Part shown: piece by piece, positions 1 through 5,167 of the stretch
How positions within the stretch are numbered: the first letter of the stretch is position 1
Layout of the letters: each line of letters opens with the position of its first letter
DNA from: Chloroflexota bacterium
Lineage (GTDB): Bacteria; Chloroflexota; Dehalococcoidia; DSTF01; JACRBR01
Assembly: GCA_016213125.1 (NCBI GenBank)
Contig: JACRBR010000007.1
Coordinates: 1-5,188, forward strand
Length of the DNA: 5,188 bases
Reading direction: 5' to 3'
Made by a program: the position numbers and the translations under genes
Notes under the pieces: generated by a model
Told to the model about the DNA's origin: nothing
The model's input: the letters and a program-made list of their open reading frames with translations, nothing else
Databases searched by the model: none

Positions 1-39
1 CGCCCCAGGGGCTGAGGCGAACGCTGGCGTACCCTTGGG

Positions 40-80
40 TTGACAGCGGCTTGACCGCGTGTGGCTCGCAGACGTAGTAT
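40..80 (+). promoter_or_regulatory. Candidate sigma70-type promoter for the 117-2273 gene
   Basis: Two -35-like hexamers lie close together: TTGACA at 40-45 and TTGACC at 51-56. The second is followed after 18 bases by TAGTAT at 75-80, which matches four of six bases of the TATAAT consensus. Transcription would then start near 87, leaving about 30 bases of leader before the ATG at 117. The first hexamer has no good -10 at the right distance. This is consensus matching by eye only. Confidence 0.35.
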
Positions 81-116
81 CAGCCATCCCTCGCGGAGAA
101 TGCGTCGGGGTGGTAC

Positions 117-2273
117 ATGCGTCGTCCCGGGTCTGTAATCCTTACAGCAGCGGTTGTTGTGCTCCTCTCGCTCGCCCTCATTGGTGGAGCCATCTCGCGT
201 CATGCAATCGACACCGGCCCGAGAATTGCCCACGCCGCCATTTCCAAGATCTTGGCCGTGGATTGCAACGTGAGCACCGTTGGTATCCAGGCTGGGCCTG
301 GGAACTGCACATATCCCAGTGGCACCGCGTCCTACGCAACCGATGTGTATCTGATCAATCTCGCGGGAGGAGGCGGCGCGACGATCGTCACCGCATTCAA
401 CGTGACTGTGAGCACGAGTGAGCTCGTCCTCATGCCGACCGCCCCGGCTTGCCTCGTGCCCAAACTGAACTGCAACCCCGACTTCAACGAAGGCGTTGGC
501 GGAACGGGCTGGTCATGCGACCCGGTGGTACCGGATCAGGACGTGGGTGGCGCTGTCGCGGACTCGATCATCAACTGCTCCAACGCCGGCGGAGATACGC
601 CAGGGCTGATTGGTGGCGCATCGATGCGCCTGTTCGGTCTGGACTACGCGTCCGTCGACGGAGGGGCAACGATTAGCCTCAAGGACGCGTCTCTTTATGA
701 CGAAACGGCGACCGAGATCATGAGCTGCAACCCGGTCGTGAGCACAGCTGGTGCTTGCAACAACGCTCAGGTCGTGATCGGCTCCCTCACGCCTACCCCC
801 ACCCCATCGCCCACCCCATCGCCCACCAACACGCCCACGCCATTCTCGATCTCAACAACATACGAGATTTACGTCGACTGCGATCCCGTCGGTGCTGGCA
901 TCCAATCCGTCTGTCCTGGGGTCGCGGGTCTACAGAGCGTCGACGTCGTCCTCGCGAACTACACCGGGCAGGCTGCACGTATCGCCGCCTTCAACTTCAA
1001 TGTGCGAGTGAATCAAAATGTGGCGGTGCCGCTCGTCGTTACCCCTTGCACTGGATCCAAGCTCAACTGCAACCCGGATTTCAATGAAGGGCAGGTCGGT
1101 CTTAGCTGGAGCTGTGACCCCGTAAGCCCGGACCAACTGCCGGCTGACCCAGGGATCGCCACTTCGTGGATGGCGTGCGTCTTCGCCGGTGGCTATCCGA
1201 TGGCGCCGGGCGCGTTCGTAAAGCTGGCTGACGTGGACTATGCCTATCTTGGTGGCAGCACACTCGTGGAGATCCACGACGTCAACGTCTATGACGTGAG
1301 CGTGACTGAACTGCTGAGCTGCAGCCCCGCAGGAGTGCAGCCAGGCGGCTGCAACAACGCGCTCTTCTCCGCGACGGCCCCAACCTATACACCCACAAAC
1401 ACCCCGACGATAACACCAACGTTCACCGTCACAAACACGCCCACCATCACACCGACCTACACGCCTACTAACACCCCAACGATGACGCCGACGGACACGC
1501 CCACGCCATCCCCAACCCCGACCGATACACCGACCAACACGCCCACGAACACGCCTGCGGATACGCCCACGTTCACGCCAACGCCTACAGCGACGCCATG
1601 CCCCGATCAGGACTGCGACGGCGTCGCTGATCCGTCGGACAACTGTCTTTCCATCTACAACCCGGATCAACTCAACAGCGATGGTAACTTCATCGACAAT
1701 TCGCCACCCTTCGCGCCGGGTACGGACGACCGCACGCGTGTGAACTCAGATAACCTGGGCGACGCCTGCGATCCTGACGATGACAACGACGGATTGTTGG
1801 ACACTGCGGAAAGCGCGGCGGCATGCGCGGTCGAATTTGGTGCTACCGATCCGACGGTCCTGGACACGGATGGTGATCGTTTCGCCGATGGTGCGGAGTG
1901 TGTCCTTGGGTCCGATCCCACCAACGCATCTAGCGTTCCCCCATTCCTTGCCTGTGGCTCTACCGAGGACACGGATGGTGACCGCCTGTCAGACCGTATT
2001 GAGACGTGCAAGTACAATAGCGATCCCGAGAGCGTCGATACCGACGGGGATCTATCGTCGGGAGGCGCCAAGGACGGCTGTGAAGCAGCATCCGTCAATG
2101 GAGACCGTATCGTCACTTCCGGCGATCAGCTCCTGCTCGCACTGGAGATGATTCGAGAAATCGCGCCGGCGCAGCGCCTCGTGAACTTCGACATCAACAA
2201 GGACGGCGTCGTGAGCTCCGGCGATCAGCTCATTCTTGCCCAGTTCATGATGATCCTCGGCGTGTGCCCCTAG
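117..2273 (+). CDS. Secreted modular protein: two eight-Cys beta-domains, Thr-Pro linkers, TSP3-like calcium repeats, C-terminal dockerin
   Basis: A 718-residue exported protein, seen as modules in order. Residues 1-28 have basic residues then a hydrophobic stretch (7-26), a signal peptide or membrane anchor; A-H-A at 38-40 is a possible cleavage site. Residues 45-222 and 249-421 are two copies of one beta-rich domain, sharing KLNCNPDFNEG, WSCDP, PDQ and eight cysteines in the same order. Their strand pattern and the placement before a dockerin recall cohesin/CBM-like sandwiches, but that fold is an inference. Residues 225-242 and 422-494 are Thr-Pro linkers. Residues 495-658 are Asp-rich TSP3-like repeats (DQDCDGVADPSDNC, DPDDDNDGLLD, LDTDGDRFADG, EDTDGDRLSD), expected to bind calcium. 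Residues 659-717 carry two EF-hand-like loops, each with SGDQL, matching a type I dockerin. The ATG at 117 has only a weak G-rich sequence upstream (107-113); no in-frame start lies closer to the promoter. Likely role: surface attachment or extracellular complex assembly. No catalytic domain is visible. Confidence 0.88.
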   Translation: MRRPGSVILTAAVVVLLSLALIGGAISRHAIDTGPRIAHAAISKILAVDCNVSTVGIQAGPGNCTYPSGTASYATDVYLINLAGGGGATIVTAFNVTVSTSELVLMPTAPACLVPKLNCNPDFNEGVGGTGWSCDPVVPDQDVGGAVADSIINCSNAGGDTPGLIGGASMRLFGLDYASVDGGATISLKDASLYDETATEIMSCNPVVSTAGACNNAQVVIGSLTPTPTPSPTPSPTNTPTPFSISTTYEIYVDCDPVGAGIQSVCPGVAGLQSVDVVLANYTGQAARIAAFNFNVRVNQNVAVPLVVTPCTGSKLNCNPDFNEGQVGLSWSCDPVSPDQLPADPGIATSWMACVFAGGYPMAPGAFVKLADVDYAYLGGSTLVEIHDVNVYDVSVTELLSCSPAGVQPGGCNNALFSATAPTYTPTNTPTITPTFTVTNTPTITPTYTPTNTPTMTPTDTPTPSPTPTDTPTNTPTNTPADTPTFTPTPTATPCPDQDCDGVADPSDNCLSIYNPDQLNSDGNFIDNSPPFAPGTDDRTRVNSDNLGDACDPDDDNDGLLDTAESAAACAVEFGATDPTVLDTDGDRFADGAECVLGSDPTNASSVPPFLACGSTEDTDGDRLSDRIETCKYNSDPESVDTDGDLSSGGAKDGCEAASVNGDRIVTSGDQLLLALEMIREIAPAQRLVNFDINKDGVVSSGDQLILAQFMMILGVCP
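249..782 (+). repeat. Eight-Cys domain, copy 1 (coding repeat)
   Basis: This encodes residues 45-222. Cysteines are at 50, 64, 112, 119, 134, 154, 204 and 214. The copy matches residues 249-421 (861-1379) in cysteine order and in motifs: KLNCNPDFNEG at 116-126, WSCDP at 132-136, PDQ at 139-141, LYD at 193-195, and SC..P...GACNN near the end. The nucleotide sequences have diverged, so the duplication is old. I do not recognise a named family with certainty. Confidence 0.75.
789..842 (+). repeat. Thr-Pro linker 1 (coding)
   Basis: Residues 225-242 are almost entirely alternating Thr/Ser and Pro, separating the two eight-Cys domains. At DNA level the segment is C-rich with short direct repeats such as ACCCCATCGCCC. 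Such linkers are typical of secreted modular enzymes and scaffolds and form extended, protease-resistant spacers. Confidence 0.85.
861..1379 (+). repeat. Eight-Cys domain, copy 2 (coding repeat)
   Basis: This encodes residues 249-421, the partner of 249-782. Cysteines are at 255, 266, 311, 318, 333, 354, 402 and 412. Intervals 311-318, 318-333 and 402-412 (7, 15 and 10 residues) are identical to the corresponding intervals in copy 1; the 20- and 50-residue intervals of copy 1 are 21 and 48 here. KLNCNPDFNEG is at 315-325 and WSCDP at 331-335. Confidence 0.75.
1380..1598 (+). repeat. Thr-Pro linker 2 (coding, 73 residues)
   Basis: Residues 422-494 are a Thr-Pro array with N, I, M, F, Y, D and S interspersed, joining the second eight-Cys domain to the calcium-repeat region. 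A 14-residue unit, PTYTPTNTPT[IM]TPT, occurs at residues 422-435 and 446-459, a 72-base period. The codons of the two units differ at many synonymous positions. Confidence 0.85.
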
Positions 2274-2279
2274 ATGGTG

Positions 2280-2305
2280 AAGAGGCCCGCGATAGTGAGC
2301 CTCTT
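2280..2305 (+). terminator. Weak stem-loop after the 117-2273 gene
   Basis: AAGAGGC at 2280-2286 pairs with GCCTCTT at 2299-2305 around a 12-base loop, seven bases after the TAG stop. The position suits a transcription end, but no T-run follows and the loop is long, so intrinsic termination is doubtful. It could instead protect the mRNA 3' end or be chance. Confidence 0.25.
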
Positions 2306-2360
2306 GGTGCATTGAGCAGCCGTTGACGTGGCGGCAGGCGTTACAGACAGCGAGACAGGA

Positions 2361-2606
2361 CTATTCCGTTGGGACGTCATGTGCAGCTTGATAGAGCTCG
2401 CTGAGAGACGCTAATTCGGCGTGCCACCGAGGGCCGCCTTCTGGCACGTCTAGGTTTCTCAGTTCCGCCCAAATGCTTCCGCACTTGCTGCACGTCATGC
2501 CCCAGTCGAAGTACATCAGGGCTTCGTCCGGCCAAGACATTCGAATGATCGCGTCATACTCGGCGGAGTTTCTGACCCAAGAGCAAGTGGGGAAGCAGCG
2601 CGCCAT
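2361..2606 (-). CDS. Small hypothetical protein with a CxxC pair (doubtful)
   Basis: An 81-residue ORF on the minus strand, in a stretch without another gene. The composition looks protein-like (balanced W, Y, D, E and hydrophobics). A CSKCG motif near residues 39-43, with cysteines at positions 4 and 8, could form a small zinc site. The C-terminal half, with LSELYQAAHDV near the end, is predicted helical. No Shine-Dalgarno sequence is visible before the ATG at 2606, and the frame is closed by TAA shortly upstream. An internal ATG at residue 23 is an alternative start. I recognise no family. It may be a real small protein, a remnant of a longer gene, or a chance ORF. Confidence 0.35.
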   Translation of the reverse strand: MARCFPTCSWVRNSAEYDAIIRMSWPDEALMYFDWGMTCSKCGSIWAELRNLDVPEGGPRWHAELASLSELYQAAHDVPTE

Positions 2607-2682
2607 AGTTCGCCGGTTTGCAACCTGTTAAGCAGTCGCGCTCACCCAGCGGTACAGCAGGCGCGATTCAGATTCAAGAAAT

Positions 2683-2756
<74 letters not shown>

Positions 2757-2782
2757 CTCTGTGATCCCGCCGCTCGATAACA

Positions 2783-2802
2783 ATCCGCCCCTCGGGGCGG
2801 AT
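2783..2802. repeat. Perfect palindromic hairpin between the two tRNA genes
   Basis: ATCCGCCCC at 2783-2791 is the exact reverse complement of GGGGCGGAT at 2794-2802, with two bases between (or eight pairs with a four-base loop). It lies in the 78-base spacer of the tRNA-Leu/tRNA-Cys unit. In the RNA it would form a strong stem. On the minus strand it is followed by TGTTATCG, not a proper T-run, so a processing or spacer structure is as likely as a terminator. Confidence 0.6.
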
Positions 2803-2834
2803 GCGGATTCGTACCGGCGGCGTTGACTCCGTGT

Positions 2835-2921
2835 TGGTGCCGAGGAGGAGATTTGAACTCCTACGCCCTTGCGAGCACCGCCCCCTCAAGACGGCGTGTC
2901 TGCCTATTCCACCACCTCGGC
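2835..2921 (-). tRNA. tRNA-Leu (GAG), CCA encoded
   Basis: Read on the minus strand, the acceptor GCCGAGG (from 2921) pairs with CCTCGGC (2845-2839), followed by discriminator A (2838) and encoded CCA (2837-2835). The D-arm region GTGGAATAGGCAGACAC is characteristic of bacterial tRNA-Leu. The anticodon stem CCGTC/GGCGG (one T-G wobble) encloses TTGAGGG, giving anticodon GAG. A long variable arm, GCTC-GCAA-GGGC, marks it as class II. The T-arm is AGGAG-TTCAAAT-CTCCT. It is the promoter-proximal gene of the two-tRNA unit. Confidence 0.96.
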
Positions 2922-2947
2922 GCAGGCGCGCTCTCGCGCGGCACTGC

Positions 2948-2977
2948 AGTATAGTCGGCGGCCCACACCCCGGCCAA
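2948..2977 (-). promoter_or_regulatory. Promoter of the tRNA-Leu/tRNA-Cys unit
   Basis: On the minus strand TTGGCC (2977-2972) is followed after 18 bases by TATACT (2953-2948), matching four of six and five of six consensus bases. Transcription would begin near 2941, about 20 bases before the mature tRNA-Leu 5' end. The short leader contains GCGCG/CGCGC (2926-2939), which can form a hairpin next to the RNase P cleavage point. Confidence 0.6.
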
Positions 2978-2979
2978 CT

Positions 2980-3047
2980 CAGTGGACAGTGGACAGGCGG
3001 CAAGGGACAAGGGACAAGGGACAAGGGACAAGGGACAAGGGACAAGG
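2980..3047 (+). repeat. Heptanucleotide tandem repeat array
   Basis: The array keeps a 7-base period throughout: CAGTGGA twice, one divergent CAGGCGG, CAAGGGA six times from 3001 to 3042, and a partial CAAGG at 3043-3047. The first units differ from the perfect block at one or two positions, as expected of an array grown by slippage from an older edge. The period is not a multiple of three and the array lies between divergently oriented genes, so it is non-coding. It resembles the short tandemly repeated (STRR-type) heptamers known from cyanobacteria and some other bacteria. Confidence 0.92.
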
Positions 3048-3089
3048 CTCGCTGACGGCTAACAGCTCCTCGCGCTACCTTTCCCGCAC

Positions 3090-3326
3090 ATGACGCGACG
3101 CCCCCTCCTCGCCCTCCTGCTCGCCGCCGCGCTCGCCCTGTCGGGCTGCGCCGTCTACGACAGGCTCAATCCCGGCGCGACGTTCGACATTCCTGACACC
3201 TACACCACCGGCAACGCGGACTACACGCTGCTCTACAGCACCATCGGCTACGACGCCTCCTCGACGAAGCGCCTGCTGATCCGCCAGCACGTCTCGTCGG
3301 CCCAGCCGGAGACCGGCCTCGCCTAA
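3090..3326 (+). CDS. N-terminal piece of the interrupted gene: lipoprotein signal and start of an Ig-like domain
   Basis: As read literally this is a 78-residue product. It has an RR-containing basic start, a Leu/Ala-rich hydrophobic core and the lipobox L-S-G-C at residues 17-20, so Cys20 would be lipidated and anchor the protein on the outer face of the membrane. Residues 44-66 (beginning DYTLLYSTIGYD and continuing through STKRLLIRQ) match the opening of the N-terminal Ig-like domain of family 9 cellulases, where a conserved 'QxGYxxxxxKxAxV' stretch forms the first strands. The product ends mid-domain at the TAA and would not fold on its own, so it is better read as the first part of 3090-5102. 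Confidence 0.5.
   Translation: MTRRPLLALLLAAALALSGCAVYDRLNPGATFDIPDTYTTGNADYTLLYSTIGYDASSTKRLLIRQHVSSAQPETGLA
3324..3326 (+). other. In-frame TAA splitting the lipoprotein gene
   Basis: The codon lies between GCC (Ala78) and CGC (Arg80). The reading frame, the GC-rich third positions and the Ig-like domain continue on both sides. TAA-C is not a strong readthrough context, and selenocysteine or pyrrolysine would need TGA or TAG. The two large frames in the window both end in TAG. Confidence 0.85.
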
Positions 3327-3476
3327 CGCTGGCGCGTCCTCGTCGAGAAGGGGCATGAGGCCGCAGCCGGCACCGTCTCGTACGCGGGCACCGGTTGGGG
3401 CATCCCCCTCTGGGCCGCCGACTTCACGAAGGTCGACGGCCCCGGCACCTACCGCATCAGCGTCGAGGCCCCCGGC

Positions 3477-5102
3477 GTGACGCTGGCCACGCTGCCGTTC
3501 CGCATCGACGACTTCCTTCTCACGCGCGAAACCTTCATTCCCATCGCGCTCGACAACGCCGACGCCCGCGCTGCCCCCGCCGCGCTCGACGACGGCTTCT
3601 TCGAGTCGAACACGCGCGAAGGCACCGCGTGGGGCCATGCGCTCTTCCTCGACGGCCTGCTCGCCGCGTACGACGCTCGCGCCACGGCGATGCCGGAGGA
3701 AACGCGCGCGCGCACCCGCGACGCCATCGACCGCAGCGTCGACTACGTGCTGCTGCTCGGCGACCCGGCGACGGGCGAGGTGCGCCATGCGCCGGGCACC
3801 CGGCCCTACCCCGGCGCCGACCCCGCGGACACCGCCGCTGCCGCCCGTGCCCTCGCCCGCTACGCCGCGTTGTTCCAGCGCGAGAACCCCTCGAAGGCAG
3901 AGCGCGCCTATCGCCGCGCGCGCCTCGCGGGCGAGTGGCTGCGCAAGAACGCGCCGGACGAGTACGGTCCCGTCCTGCGCGCGGCCGTCGCCTACGACCT
4001 CTATCGTTACTCTGCGGACGCGGACGACCTGGACGCGGCGGTCGGGGCGGTGCGGGAGTTCGCGCCGGGCTACGACCTGCGCACGATGGAGCGCTACGGC
4101 TTCGACCCGCAGCCTCATTTCGAGACCGTGTACCTGTTGTGGAAGGACCTGCCGGACCATCCGGACCGGTCGATGTGGATCGAAACGGCCACCCGCGCCG
4201 GGGCGCAGTACCGCGACATGATCGACCGCAACCCCTTCCACGGCGTCGCCCCCGGCGTCACCATCGCCGAGAGCGGCGGCACCCCCGCGGAGCAGTGGGA
4301 CGCCGTGGAGACGGACCCGCCGCTCGGCGAGGGCGACGGCGGCTTCATCCCGAACGAGTGGTTCATGGCCCGCGCCGTCGATGCGGTGTACCTCGCGTCG
4401 ATGACGGACGACGCTGATCTGGAGGAATCGGCGACGGCCAGCATCCTCTGGATCGCCGGGCTCAACCCCGGCATCCCCGCCGATCGCGTCGCGGGCGCCG
4501 GCGGCGAGTCCCCGCTCGAAGCGGCGTCGTTCATCGTCGGCGCGGATGGACGCTACGTGCAGCCGTGGTCGGTGTGGGAGTGGCCGCGCGCGCGTCCCTT
4601 CCAGACGACCGCCGCCGGCTTCCTGCGTGGATTCACCTTCGACGATTCGGAGTCAGCCGCCGGGACATCGATCGCGCGTGACGGCGCGTGGCTGAAGGCG
4701 ATGGTCGCGTACGAGGACTACCTGCACGCCGGCCGCCGCTCCGCCGCGCCCGAACAGCCATCCCCGACCGCGGGCGGGATGCGCGTCGCCGCGACGGTAG
4801 CCAGCGAACAGGCAGAGGCGCTGACCTTGCTGGTCACGGTCGTCGATCCGGACGGCACGCCACTCGCCGGCGTCACCGTATCCGGCGTGTGGGTCGGGGC
4901 CCTGCCCCCGGGCGAACCGCCCGAGTCCGCGGTGCGCACCACATCATGCGTCACCGCGATCGGCGGCTCGTGCGCGCTGTCCCTCGACGCTGCCGATCAG
5001 CCGCCGCGCCCCGTCAGCGTCTCGATCACGAACCTGGAACACCCGGCGCACCCGTACATCCCCGCCCCGAGCGACGTGGATGTCACCGCCACATTCCCCT
5101 AG
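3477..5102 (+). CDS. C-terminal piece of the interrupted gene: GH9-like barrel and C-terminal Ig-like domain
   Basis: The longest stretch after the TAA with a possible start (GTG at 3477) is 541 residues. That GTG falls inside the Ig-like domain (after YRISVEAPG, before FRIDDFLL), so it is not a natural start. The helical repeats resemble the alpha/alpha-barrel of family 9 glycoside hydrolases: DRSVDYVLLLGDPATGEV, AAAARALARYAALF and WIAGLNPGIPADRVAG (compare the GH9 'LG.NP...S.V.G.G' segment). However, the place of the GH9 'DAGD' motif reads ESNT (codons 172-175), and the C-terminal 'NE' acid region reads TSIARDGAWL (526-535). Usual catalytic residues therefore seem absent. After a short Pro/Ser hinge, codons 564-670 form an Ig-like beta domain (DPDGTPLAGVTVSGVW, Cys620 and Cys628). 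It could act on or bind polysaccharide, or be a different six-hairpin glycosidase. I am sure it codes, and moderately sure of GH9 kinship. Confidence 0.65.
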   Translation: MTLATLPFRIDDFLLTRETFIPIALDNADARAAPAALDDGFFESNTREGTAWGHALFLDGLLAAYDARATAMPEETRARTRDAIDRSVDYVLLLGDPATGEVRHAPGTRPYPGADPADTAAAARALARYAALFQRENPSKAERAYRRARLAGEWLRKNAPDEYGPVLRAAVAYDLYRYSADADDLDAAVGAVREFAPGYDLRTMERYGFDPQPHFETVYLLWKDLPDHPDRSMWIETATRAGAQYRDMIDRNPFHGVAPGVTIAESGGTPAEQWDAVETDPPLGEGDGGFIPNEWFMARAVDAVYLASMTDDADLEESATASILWIAGLNPGIPADRVAGAGGESPLEAASFIVGADGRYVQPWSVWEWPRARPFQTTAAGFLRGFTFDDSESAAGTSIARDGAWLKAMVAYEDYLHAGRRSAAPEQPSPTAGGMRVAATVASEQAEALTLLVTVVDPDGTPLAGVTVSGVWVGALPPGEPPESAVRTTSCVTAIGGSCALSLDAADQPPRPVSVSITNLEHPAHPYIPAPSDVDVTATFP

Positions 5103-5133
5103 CAGCGTGCTGAAAGGACCCTCCATTCTCGCA

Positions 5134-5154
5134 GCGCGGGCTTTCAGCCCGCGC
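5134..5154. terminator. Perfect GC-rich hairpin after the lipoprotein gene; terminator or REP-like element
   Basis: GCGCGGGCT at 5134-5142 pairs exactly with AGCCCGCGC at 5146-5154 around a three-base TTC loop, 31 bases after the TAG stop. No T-run follows, so it is not a classical intrinsic terminator. Short palindromes of this GCGGGCT-loop-AGCCCGC type can be dispersed intergenic repeats in GC-rich genomes, which would make this a REP-like copy. Confidence 0.5.
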
Positions 5155-5167
5155 GTTCAGGTTCGCG

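Larger units (their letters stand above)
3090..5102 (+). pseudogene. Interrupted gene: GH9-like lipoprotein with an in-frame TAA at codon 79
   Basis: One continuous frame of 670 codons starts at ATG 3090 and ends at TAG 5100-5102, with a single internal stop, TAA at 3324-3326. Translation resumes without a frame change: RWRVLVEKGHEAAAGTVSYA directly follows the stop and continues the same Ig-like domain. The region 3327-3476 has no plausible start codon of its own. Layout by full-frame codon: lipoprotein signal 1-20, N-terminal Ig-like domain about 40-140, GH9-like barrel about 140-550, C-terminal Ig-like domain about 564-670. The product would be exported and lipid-anchored. Possible explanations are a recent nonsense mutation, a sequencing error (TAC, CAA or GAA each differ from TAA by one base), or readthrough. 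The absence of other disruption argues that any decay is recent. No Shine-Dalgarno is visible before 3090. Confidence 0.7.

Noticed and set aside
930..2116. Minus-strand open frames under the Thr-Pro linker and TSP3-like region
   Set aside because: They are low-complexity reverse readings of repetitive coding DNA (Arg/Gly/Val-rich or Ser-rich) with no start context.
2835..2921. tRNA-Ser (anticodon TGA) reading of the class II tRNA
   Set aside because: Shifting the loop by one base spoils the anticodon stem. CCGTC/GGCGG pairing places GAG as the anticodon, and the D-arm and A73 fit tRNA-Leu.
2980..3047. CRISPR array
   Set aside because: The repeats are contiguous 7-mers with no spacers.
3324..3326. 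Recoding of the stop as selenocysteine or pyrrolysine
   Set aside because: The codon is TAA, whereas those residues use TGA and TAG.
3075..4241. Long minus-strand open frame (388 codons) opposite the lipoprotein gene
   Set aside because: It is antisense to a frame with clear domain content. Its translation is Arg/Val/Gly-rich without motifs, as expected of a shadow in GC-rich DNA.
3395..4417. Plus-strand open frame (340 codons) overlapping the GH9-like region in another frame
   Set aside because: The translation is dominated by Arg, Pro, Gly and His with no recognisable domain. The overlapping frame carries the Ig-like and GH9-like features.
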